From positions 4,417,872-4,472,812 of the forward strand of contig NC_049986.1 in assembly GCF_000003815.2 (NCBI RefSeq): 54,941 bases of DNA. Direction: 5' to 3'. Positions 39,364 through 51,300 of this stretch are shown here, one piece after another. The stretch is from Branchiostoma floridae (lineage: Eukaryota; Chordata; Leptocardii; Amphioxiformes; Branchiostomatidae). The notes below the pieces were generated by a model. That model saw only the letters and a list, made by a program, of their open reading frames with translations, was not told the origin of the DNA and made no database searches. The position numbers were made by a program, and so were the translations under genes. How positions within the stretch are numbered: position 1 is the first letter of the stretch; each line of letters opens with the position of its first letter.

Positions 39364-42300
39364 GTGTTGTCTATTGTTGTTTTCTTTAAATGTTGTTGGT
39401 GTCATTTTGTTTTTGTCAACGTTACACTGGCGATCGCAAAAAAACGTCACGGCAACGAATATATAGTACTAGTAGGCACAAAAACTGTTACTGTTACTGT
39501 TAGGTAAACATTAACAATTTACATATATTATCTAATCTGCTTATGCCTTTTGGATTTGTTTTTACAAACCACATTGGGCAGCTCCATTAAAAAAAAAACT
39601 TTTCATTATAACAAAATAGTGTCACTGTAAAATATAAATTCATTTATTTTTAATACTAATAATAGCATGTTTCATAGTGTGGATTGAATTTTGGGACAGG
39701 CTCTATTAGGAGAGAAAAGGTGAGTAAAAATGAAGAATCTACAATTTGTATGGTATACTGTGTGTAATCATTTGTTCAACCTTGCTGAAGTCAATGAAAC
39801 TATTTTCGTAAGCTTAAAATGACAGTTTCAACAATGAATATTAACAACAAGCTTGAAGGTCTCCCAAGTAATGAGCAGTACAGAAAAAACAAAGTTTAAG
39901 TTTTAAACGCTTCGGTAAATACTTGTATGTACATTATATAGTCAAACCTGCCCAAGACGACCACCCGCAAGACCGGACAAAAGCAGTCAATTTGGACAGG
40001 TGGTCGCTGGGAAGAGTATCGACTCACAATGCCCGATGCATAGTATACATTACTGCACGGTTTACCTTTTTCGAATTCGATGCCTGCCATGTTGCCCGGT
40101 ACCTCCGGATAGCGTACGTAACCCCGGGTGAATGTACATGTACTCTACGGTAATTTGTTGGACAAAAGCACTCACAAAGATCAGTCAAAATCCGACCGGC
40201 CGATTTCGGCACAAAATCGTGCTAGTCATTATCAAAAATCGATGACATCTCAAGGTTGAAAATGACGCGGTGACAGTCGTTATGGGCAGGGATTTGGTCC
40301 TGCACGGTCCCAATTTTTGACAGTCGCGGACGCGTTGGCCAGGTGGTCGTTGAGGAAAGGTCCCTTAATGCTTACGTCAATGGGAAAAAAATTTGGGACC
40401 GAGAAAAAGCGGTCGTAATGGCCAGGTGGTCTCTGAGAAGAGGTGGTCGCTTGGGCAGGTTTGTTGTTGGATATATTGGATGTTGTCCACTGGTTGTCCT
40501 TACTCTTACTGAATGTAACACGTTTTATTTTGTTGTTCATGTATGGTGGCCCCCTTGGAAATCAAAGTTGAAGGGGCTACCCACTCACTTCTCTCGAGAT
40601 TAACTCTCGTTCATGATGCAAAAAATGAAACGGTTCTATCGGTTAGGCCTGGAAATCCGACAGCAAACAACAGGAAACGGTTTGCATTTTGCGTTCACGA
40701 TCGGATGCAAACTTGCAAACCGTTTCAGTTCCTTGAAAAGGCAAGGTAATGTGACCTCTGACCCCTGAGGTTCTTGTGATCTTGCCCAAACTTCTGTGTC
40801 AGATTATTGGTCTTTGATCGTAATTGAACCACTGTCTTACTGAAAACATTGTGGTCCCGATATATGCCATGCTATGACATTTCCACTGGATCTCCTGACA
40901 CATTCCCCTTGCGATATCAGGACTGCTAGCTCCTCAGTCGACCAGGAGGCGGCCCGATTATAGAAACGAATCGTACGATTGAAAACGCGGCCGAAACACC
41001 CGAATGACTGGTTAGAAATTGTACTTTTCCCCCGTGGCGCCACCAAATATGAACGCACATGCCCAGATGTAAAACGGATCTCGCCGCTTTTGCGTTCATG
41101 ATGCAAATTCGCAATTCCGGATAAGGAAGAAACCGTTTCAATACGACCTCGCGAGGAGATTCCGAACAAACCGTTTCGGACTTCCTATCGCTTCAGATCC
41201 GTTTCAGACCGTCCATGATGACAAAACTTATCCGTTTCAGCTGGCCTAACCGATAGTAACCGATAGAACCGTTTCATTTTTTGCATCGTGAACGGGGCCT
41301 AATAGATAAATAAAAGAACAAGAGACAGTCCTGGAGTGGTTTCAAATTCAGAACGTATTTGTTTTTCTTTCCCGTGTACAGGTTATTCTGTTGACCTTAC
41401 TGAAGTTGAGGTGCAGGCTGCAGAGGACATTGTTGTGACCCTGCAGTGGACTCCTGGGGAAGAATGTAACTCACGGGCACTGCTGGGCCTCAAGCTGGAC
41501 AACGCATTCCGGCTGCATGTCATCCTGTATGGAAGGGCTGTGGTGCCAGTGGTGGGCAGGCAGAAGGTACTGTAAATGCATTTAATTTCGCGGGGATCTA
41601 ATTTCGCGGTAGTGGAAAAAGGGACTTTTGGCGGAGGTTTTAAGTTCGCAGTAGCACCATGCACTGTAGTCTCTTACTGCCATGGAAAAATGTTTGCAGT
41701 GGTTTTAAGTTTGCGGTGAAGTAGACACAGCAAAAACCGCGAACATAAAACCACTGCGAACATTTCTGCATTTACAGTAACCACATCATTTTGGACTCAA
41801 GTGAAAGCAAATAGAACATTTGTGACTGATGGTGAAACCAAAACATGTTTAGTACTAGTAGCTTCCAATTTCGTAGGGAAATTGAAATGGATGTCAAGAA
41901 TCAAAATGCATTCTCTATTTGTATTATAGTATATACTATAAGGTAGATCATGGTCAATTCTTGTTGTAGTGTGTCCTTTGAGCACAAGATAAGGTGACTA
42001 CAGATTTGAGTACATGTATTACAGAATCAAGAACTCCAATGCACATCTTTGGGAGAGGTGCCAAATTGTAATAACTTTGAATTCTACTTTCTTCTTATTT
42101 GCAGAATTGTTTTTCAGATTGCAGGTTAACTTTCTCAGCCTAGATACCATCTGATGATTACCAGGCCTGGCCTCCTTACACTTGCTGCCCTGAAAAAGAA
42201 TTGTTTACCACATGTCATAATCTGCAACTTAACCTGAGACTCAGATTGTGCTTGTTCTGCAGCGTGCCAAGAGGAGGGTGCGGCCAAGAGAAGCAGTCAG

Positions 42301-45300
42301 ACAGGGGAGTTCTGTGGCTCGGCCAGGCCCTGATGCTGCTCCTGACACAGATGGGGAAAATATCCCTCCAGATCAGCCGGACATTGGCAATGGTCCGCAA
42401 GTTAAGCATAGCCACTCTACTGACACTTCTGTTGAACAAGGCAACAAGCACCCAGATGTTTCAATGATCAACAGCCATGGCAGCACAGATGTGACAAAAC
42501 CCTCATCTGTACAGAAGTCCAAACCCGCATCTGTACAGAAGACCAAGAGGATTCTACAGCAGTCAACTGTCACTAAAAGAAGGCAAAATTTTGGAAAGTC
42601 GTCAGAGGATGTGCGTATCAAAGCAGCCAAGAAAGAACTTTTCTGCCCACCCAACTCCGATTCAGACCAGCCACAGCAACAGTTAACCAACATCCATAGT
42701 AGTGGTTCGTCTACCAAATCAGGGGTGAGAGTTCAAAGTCAAACTCAAGAGACACCGTTAGACCCTGGGAAGCCTCTGGTACTCAGAAGTGCTGTTAGTA
42801 AGAATAAAGTGATGGCGGCAAATAAACATCCACAGAAAGAGTTGGTGAAGAGAGGTGATACACTGTCCAAGAAGTCACAAGCAGTAAAAGTCAAGTCAAC
42901 GCAAGGTGACAATAGTATAAGATTTGCCAAATAACGATTACTCAAGCAACTGGATATGATTTTGGAAACAGATGTTTCAGACAAAAGCCAGTGTGTTTCG
43001 TATCTCTTTTTAAAGATCTTTTAATTTTTTTATTATCTCTTAGTGCTTCCATTATATTATCTCTTAGTCTTAATAGGATTGTTTGCACCAATGACATTAT
43101 TAAGACTACTAGTAACTGTACATTTCTTCGTATGTAACTTTTGACTTGAGTCATGTCTGACTCTGCTTGTTTTTGCCTTAGTCAAAAATCAAGTTGGAAC
43201 TTCTGGAACTACAAGATCCAAGCCCAAAGTTGCAAAGTCCAAGCTCTGCCTCGTCAACACCTCCAAAAGGCAAGAGTCAGGTAAGTTTCAGAGCATCAGG
43301 CACCTCAATGCCTAATAGTACAGTACACAGGGCTTGAAATTCATTCTTGGGATTAGGTGCACTGGTGCACCCAGCTTAAAAAATTGGGTGCACCAAAAAA
43401 TTTTTGGGTGCACCACTTAAATTTAAGTAGAATGTCAGAAAAACCTAATAACCTAGTTATAAGCTGTCAAATTCTTAAACAAGTACCATGGAAGACATTT
43501 TTATTATCTTTCTAACACTTAGATGTCAACAATATGATGTATACTAGTATACTTTGATATCTTTACATATATAAATACAACTACAGGGCTCGAAATACTG
43601 GGTGCATGTGCACCCAGGTGCACCCAAAATTGGAGCTGTGCACCCAATTATTTTCTGTGGGTGCACAGGGTGCACCCAAATATTTTCTTAGGTTAATGTA
43701 TGGAAAGATATCAAATATACTAGTATACATCATATTCTTGACATCTGAGTGTTAGAAAGGCAATAAAACTGTCTGTCATGGGACTTGTTTAAGAATTTGA
43801 TAGCTTGTAACTAAGTTTTGTTATTAGGTTTTCTGACATTCTACTTTCATTTAAGTGGTGCACCCAAAATTTTTTTGGTGCACCCAATTTTTTAAGCTGG
43901 GTGCACCGGTGCACCTAATCCCAAAAATGAATTTCGAGCCCTGAACTATGTAGATATTTGGGTGCACCCTGTGCACCTACAGAAAAAAATTGGGTGCACA
44001 GTTCCAGTTTTGGGTGCACCTGGGTGCACATGCGCCCAGTATTTCGAGCCCTGGTATAGTATACAGTTTGGGACATCTTTAATTTGACTTAATGGAAAAA
44101 AACCTATTAAGCAGCTAGACTCTACAGTCTACACACTCCATCTTCATTCAAGTATGACTAACATAGCAATCTTCATGCACAAAAAAAGCTTCAACTTCAA
44201 GTATGTTTTCTTTGAAAACTTTCTCCTGACTTTGTCTTATTTTTTATTAAAGCCTGTTGCTCAGGGCATTTACCCGTACTATGATATAATCATGTCCTTG
44301 GCTCTCTTTCCAGCTCACCACTACATGCCATATGTATCAAAGAACATGTATTATGATGAGCGTTGGATGCAGAAGCAAGAGCGAGCATTCATCCAGTGGC
44401 TGAACTTCATCCTCATCCCCAACACTATGGTGTCCCAACCACGGAGGAATGGAACAGGTGGGCATACAACTCCAGGTTGCACAGCACCACCCAGTCTCCT
44501 ACGTAGAGACATCCAACAGCGCCAGCAAACCGCCTCTTGGCTGTACTCTGCTATCTCAACCGTCACCATTAGTTCCTGACCGCCCTGCTTATAAATATTA
44601 ATGAGCTTACCCTTATAAATGCAAGATCCCTTTTGAAAACTTAAAGGCCTATTACTGATTGGCTGGTTCGTGGCGACGCCCACAGGAACTGATGGTGACA
44701 GTTGAGATAGCAGGGTACAGACAAGAGGCGGTTTGCAGGCACTGTTGGATGTCTCTGCGTAGGAGAATGAGCACCACCATATTTTGTTTGGCACCACTTA
44801 GATTCAGCCCAGGTAACGCAGTGCTGTTTTACTTTATTTATTTGTTTGGCTGTTCAGCATGCACAGCCAGGGCTGCCCAACTAGCCTGTGACTATCGCAA
44901 ACTTGTCCTGTGCAGTGTGTTACATAGTTTTGAGCAGCCACTGTGACGTTTGTGTTCTGCTGTGAGGCTATGTGTACCATTCCTTCAAGATCAATCTTGT
45001 AACACCAAATCACAGCTCAACAGAAAGATTATTGAGCCATCATAATAACTTTCAATTGACGATTTATTTTCAATACCCTCTGTGCTATTGTCTACCAATA
45101 ACAGAATAAGAAGTTGATGCGTTTTTGGTAAATTTTACTCTTAGCCCAACCTTCAAATCCTTCCTGCAAATTGTAGTCTCTGACTTACATGTAGCAGTGA
45201 AGAATTATGTTCAATTGAAACAAAACATAGAAGAGCTGAGCTGACAAACTCATAGTACACTCTTATTAGTTGTACTGCTGATTTTAATGGACAAATCAAT

Positions 45301-48300
45301 GGCATGAGTTTAGAGTATTTGTAACTTATGCTTATATGTTGGTTATTTTGCAACTGTGCAGATGTGTGAGTATGCTGTCCTGTGTAACCTGATTATTTGT
45401 TGGTTATTTTGCAGCTGTGCAGATGTGTGAGTATGCTGTCCTGTGTAACCTGATTATTTGTTGTTATTTTGCAGCTGTGCAGATGTGTGAGTATGCTGTC
45501 CTGTGTAACCTGAACCAGCTGCGGCGTGCTGCGTGTCTGCTGTTCCAGTCGGAGCCCATGGCCCGGGTCATCCACCGGCTGGAGGAGGAAGTAGAGACTG
45601 GCAGACTTCAGGTTCGCGCAGACAGACACCTCCATGCTGACCAAGGTATGGATCAAGAAGACAGGATCATCATTGAGTTTCAAGAAAGAAAAAAAATTTC
45701 ACGGTCTTAGTGGCAAGTGTGCAATGGTTGACACACTTGCGCATCAAATCTGTAGATGTTTTTGGCACCTTTAGACAGATTAGCCGTGAGGCTCGGTGGG
45801 CGTCACTCCACCGTCATGGGGGCAGGGGCATGGCGAGTATCGAACTCAGGACCTACTGATTCTGATTCCAACGTTCTAGCCGTTACGCCACATAGACACA
45901 CTGTCAGACACATTAAGTTGCAAATAACAACTTATATCTGTGTTATTCATCTGCAAAAAACAGGGTTCCAAATAAACACCCAGGCTTTAGGTAACAATCA
46001 AAGTGAGGAATGCAGTCCACGCCCTAGAAAACCCAGTCTCAGCACCCTAGACAGGGGCAGGGGTGTCGCTATCTCAGGCCTGTCAATAACTGTCTTATCA
46101 CATTAACAGTTTCATCAGTCAAGTGACAAGAAAACTCCGAGACGAGATCCACAGGGTTGAAAAAGAGGCAGTGCATCTCAAAAGCTTGCCAGTAGCACAC
46201 TTTGTTGTGTATTTCGTCAAAGCTTCAGTTACCTGCACCCAAATTACCCAAATAGAATACTCAGTAGCTTTTAGTGACAGCTATGGGTTATTCACTGGGC
46301 CTGTCATGAGCTTTATGCGTGAGCATCCAAAACTGTTGGTCTGTCCCAGCAAAATGTGCTTAGTAGTACAGTCAAACCTGCCCAACACGGCCACCAGGGT
46401 CAGGGTGGCAAAAAAGCGGTCGATTTGGTCAGGTGGTCGTTTAGAAGAGGTGGTTGCTTGGGCAGGTTTGACTGTATTAGCATTCAACTTCTCGTTAACA
46501 AATGTTACAAAAGTGTAGTGCTTGTGTCCATGTGAATAAAAGTTAAATTCTATTTAACTAGAACAGTTTTCTATCAGACGTGTACAAATGTATTAGGGAA
46601 AGATCTGAAAAATGTAAATTCAGATACTGTATTTTCTAAAACAACAAGTAAGTAATGCCAAATAGCAATTACTGGAGCAACTGGATATGATTTTGGAAAT
46701 GGTCAAAAGGACTGTTTCTAAGATCACATCCAGCTGCTTGCTTTTTGGTGTACCTTATTACTAGTACCTGGATGTCTAACCTTCTTTGACACAAAAAGTA
46801 AGTACTGAAAGTTAAATGTAAATATGCAGCTTTGCTTGAAATGTCTACTACACTCTTGGTATTAATCGGTTTCCCTCCATTTGCAGGAATTCGTCAGGCT
46901 ATCCTGGACATGCTTCTCTCCTACAGTCCATTATGGCTGAGGATAGGACTGGAGGTAAGCTCGATGAATCATAGGCATAGGCTCACAACATGACATATAA
47001 ATGGTTTCCAATAAAAGTCGGAGCGAGAAGCGACTGTATATAGTGTATAATAAACCAAGACCAAGAAAAAATGAAGAGGAGGTGGCCTCTTGGGCAGGTT
47101 TGACTGTTTGATATATGTATGGAGTAGAAGTAGAATAAAGTAGAATTAACAGGTACCAGGGATAGCTAAAGCTCTGTACTTGGCTAAGGATTGACCCACT
47201 GTTCTTCCCATGTCAACAGACCATATTTGGAGAGGTCCTACCACTACAGCACAATGATGATGTGGCTGGGCTGTCCAGGTTCCTCCTGAATCGAGTGCTG
47301 GGGAATTCAGATATTGCCCAACAGTTCAGCCATCCTACCGTTCCTCACATGTACAAAACAGGTACCTTTTTAGTTCTTGTATTGTTTAACTTTAAGGTAA
47401 TGATAGAATGGTCATGCCAGTTTAGATTTTCAAAGCAGACATCTAGGACTAATATGAAAAGTTTGGAAAGTTGAGCTTAGTACATCATGTCTCTGTCATG
47501 TTTTAAGTACTTACATGTAAGTATCTATTTATTGACAGAAGGTAACTGTAAAGGTAGTCTTTATACCTCCCCGACCAATTCACAACCTTCCTCACTTTAC
47601 CCAGGTGTGAAAATCACCCCGACCAATCGAATGGGGACATCCCTCGCGTCGAGTTTTAGCCTAAATATCTGCGTGCTTGTCGAGTTTTAAGGCCTCCCTA
47701 CCTAACACACGTAAATGAGGGAAGTTTCTAACACGATGTTAGTCGTGGTTATTTGGGTATGGCCTGTCAAAAGGCCACGATGCACATGAAACGCCCGATA
47801 GCGACGGCTAACAGTGACAGAAACCGGCGCGAGTACGTGTGTGGGGAGGGAAGCCTGTCTCAACAAGCACGGACATGTATCGGGCCATGAATCCTCGTTG
47901 TACGAAAATACCCAATAACTACTACTAACGCTATTGTGTTAGAAACTTCCCTCAATTACGTGTGTTAGGGAGGGAGGCCTTAAAACTCGACATGCACGCA
48001 GATATTTAGGCTAAAACTCGACGCTGTGCCTGCAGGGCTTGCAATACGCCGCCATTAAACACTGAACAGAAGTGATGGTCTGCCGCGCGGGCGGCCTTAT
48101 TTTCTACATGCTCTAATTTTCAATAAAAAGATATCCTTACCTTGTGAGCTGTGAGGTTTGTCCAGAGCACTGGCGGGTTGAAAGTTGCGGATGTTGTGGT
48201 TTAGGTGAACTAGGAAGCGATTTGTCGGGTTAGCGGCCGATTCCACAGGCCGGCAGGGGTGTTGGAGGAACGTCCCCTATGCCCGGTAAACATACCATTT

Positions 48301-51300
48301 TCGGAGGAGCATCCCCTTATAAAGGGAGGAACATCCCCTTTTCAAGAGGAGCGTCCCCTTGAAAGTCGAGGGGTGTCCCCTTTTCTAGAGGAGTGTGCAC
48401 ATTCGCGAGGGATGTCCCCATTCGATTGGTCGGGGTGAAAATGTGTCAGGTACACCTCGGTGAAGTGACGAAGGTCGTGTTAAGTGCCTTTCTCAAGGGT
48501 ACAGCGTTCGGGGCAGGGCGTGTATTGAACTTGGGATCTCTAGGTTACCGAGCCCCATTCAATTTACTCCACACACAACACCACAATATCACGTTGTATG
48601 TCTTATGTTCTACCCAGATAAAGTACTGTGACTTGATTCTTGTTTCAGGCTATGCTGCAGCCCTTGCAAAGTTCACTCTGAAGAAGTTCCTGACTCTAGT
48701 GTTCTTCATGGACAGGGCCAAACTTACCCGCCTGATCGACCAGGATCCGTGTCTGTTCTGCATTCATGCCAACATCAAGGTAGAATCATGTTTGTGCGGT
48801 ATGATACATGTCACGTAGGGGTGGGTACCGGTACAGAAAATTCAGGGCCAGGTCCGGTTCATGTCCAGAGGATCAGGTCCAGGTTTGGACCTGAACCTGC
48901 ACCTGATTCAGTATGTGAGAACTTGTGAATGGACAATGCTCAAAACAATGGTCCATTTCGCAACAAATAAATCTGTTTGGTGGAGTATTTGGCTCCCATT
49001 GGCATTTTAAGATCCTACAAGGCTAACTGCCTCTGTAGTTATTTGACTGTAAAACTTGGTAGAAATGACTATAAACTCTACTCTACCTCGCTGTTGTTAC
49101 TTTCTTCAACAGGTAAGCGCTGAAATGTGTGAATGCCTGATCATTTGATCTGTGCATTTTCCAATAGGTCCAGCATTCGGTTCACCAAATTTTTTCAAGT
49201 CCGTTTTATCTGGACCTGTCCGATAAGAAAAAACAGTTCCTACACAGAAAATACACTGTACCGGTACCCACCCCTAATGTCATGTTTTAGGATAATGGTA
49301 CAATCATATAGTTGGCATAAGCACGTACGTGTATGGTAACTTTCAATGGTGATGTTTCTGTTTTGTATACAGTCCAGCAAGGAACTGTTGCTTACCTTCT
49401 CCCGAGAGTACCTAAGTGGGGAGGGGGATGTGACCCGCCACCTGAGCTTCCTGGGGTACAGTGTAACACACCAGCAGACAGCCCTGATGGAGATGGACTA
49501 CACTGTTCAGAACCTGGCCACTGATCTCAGGGATGGACTCCGCCTCAGGTAAGTAGAATAGGCCCTGACAAAATACAACAGAATCTTATAGTTAAGGCCT
49601 TAAGAATATATGATGTTGCCAAATTTGTCTCCTGTGCAGGCACACAATATGGCTGCTTTTTTCATAGTTACTTTCTTTCCAATTGTAAGAATTGTCAGGT
49701 GTTCTATGGTATAAAACATAATATTATTTGATTTCAGTTGTCTTGAATTTGTCAACCTTCAGAATGCATTACCGGGTACTTCCATATATTCATTGTATAG
49801 CACATGTACATGTATGCTGTCTGATATAAAATTATCATATTATTTCACATTTTTTCCCCAAGATGCTTTCTTGGAGATAGAATTCTGTTTACAATTTGAA
49901 ATAGATGTTCACCTGTCAATAATGGTACAAGAGATACTGATTCTTATGTAATCATATTCTAACCTTCTTGCCAGCCGTGCTGTAGAGCTTCTCACGAAGA
50001 ACTGGACTCTGTCCTCCAAGTTACGAGCCCCTGCCGTGAGCAGACTGCAGAAAATCCACAACACTAAAGTATCACTGGAGGCTCTTCAGGAGGCAGGAGT
50101 GTCATTGGATACAGGTTAGTGATGTTGCATGTACATATAGAATACAACAAGGTGTATTCCGTATCACCCGAGGTGCCAGCCCGACCACGGGTTGGATCGC
50201 CCAAAGGCCGGAGGGTGATCCGACCCACGGAAGAGCTGGGACTGAGGGTGATGCGGAATACACCGTGTTGTATTTTATTTATGTCATACCGACCTGAGAA
50301 AACACATGTTTTGATTCGAAATACACCATAATTGAGAAAATTTGGTGCCCTGGAATAAACATTGTTACAACAGTAATGTTCCAAAGTCCGAACCAGGTAT
50401 CCAAGTGATCGACCGTGCAGCACTGGAGTGCGCATAGTATGTTCAGTACGGCTTTTTATCACACGGTCCGGAACACCTGTATCGAACGTTATCGCGGCCC
50501 AGGTATGACATAAATCATCGCCGTCGGGCGATCCAACCCGCCGTCGGGCTGATACCTCGGGTGATACGGAATACACCGTGTTGTATTCTATATGTATGTA
50601 ATGCGTGGAATCAATGATCAAGTCATCATTATACTAAAAACAAGATTCAAACATAATCATATAATTCTTTTCAATATAATTCAATAAATGGCATTCTTAT
50701 TTGGATAATATGAATGTAAACATGATATCTAATGTAGATAGTCTAGTACTGATTCTCCTATGTCTGCTGTAGGACTCCGTGGAGGGAAGATTGAGGCACG
50801 AGACATTGTGGAAGGTCGGCAGGAGAAGACACTGGCACTGCTGTGGAAACTCATCTTCCACTTTCAGGTACTTCATACACAAAAGACCTGTCAGAAATGT
50901 TTCAATCTTGCTCTTCAAAATTTGCATAAGGCCACACCAATTTAATTTCTTGGTTCACGGATTCGCTCGCTCCTATTTTTTGGGAAAAAAAATAAAAATA
51001 AAAATTACCACTCAGCAAATTTTCACCATTAATGAAACCATTCACCAACTTTCTGGTGTAGCAAATTGGCCTTTATATTTATAAGCTCTTTAAAGTGTGG
51101 GTACAGGTGCTGTTACTGTACAAAAATAGTGTTTTTGTACTTTTTTCAAGCTGAAAACTTTTTTTCTTTATGTTTTGGATTAGCCGTTACCTTTACCCCA
51201 ACCATTTTACAATTTTTATTTTTATTTCGCCCTCTCGCTCCATATTTTTTATGAAAAAATCCATGAACCAAGAAATTAAATTGGTGTGGCCTAGTATTCT

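Noticed and set aside
42906-42934. Extension of ASPM exon 3 to its stop
   Set aside because: The donor at 42905 is the one that keeps exons 4 and 5 in frame with the DERW block.
44351-44797. 148-residue minus-strand frame over ASPM exon 5
   Set aside because: Shadow of exon 5 plus the inverted repeat; contains the same peptide twice because of the arms.
50064-50621. 185-residue minus-strand frame in ASPM intron 11
   Set aside because: It coincides with the inverted-repeat element and repeats its terminal peptide at both ends; not a gene.
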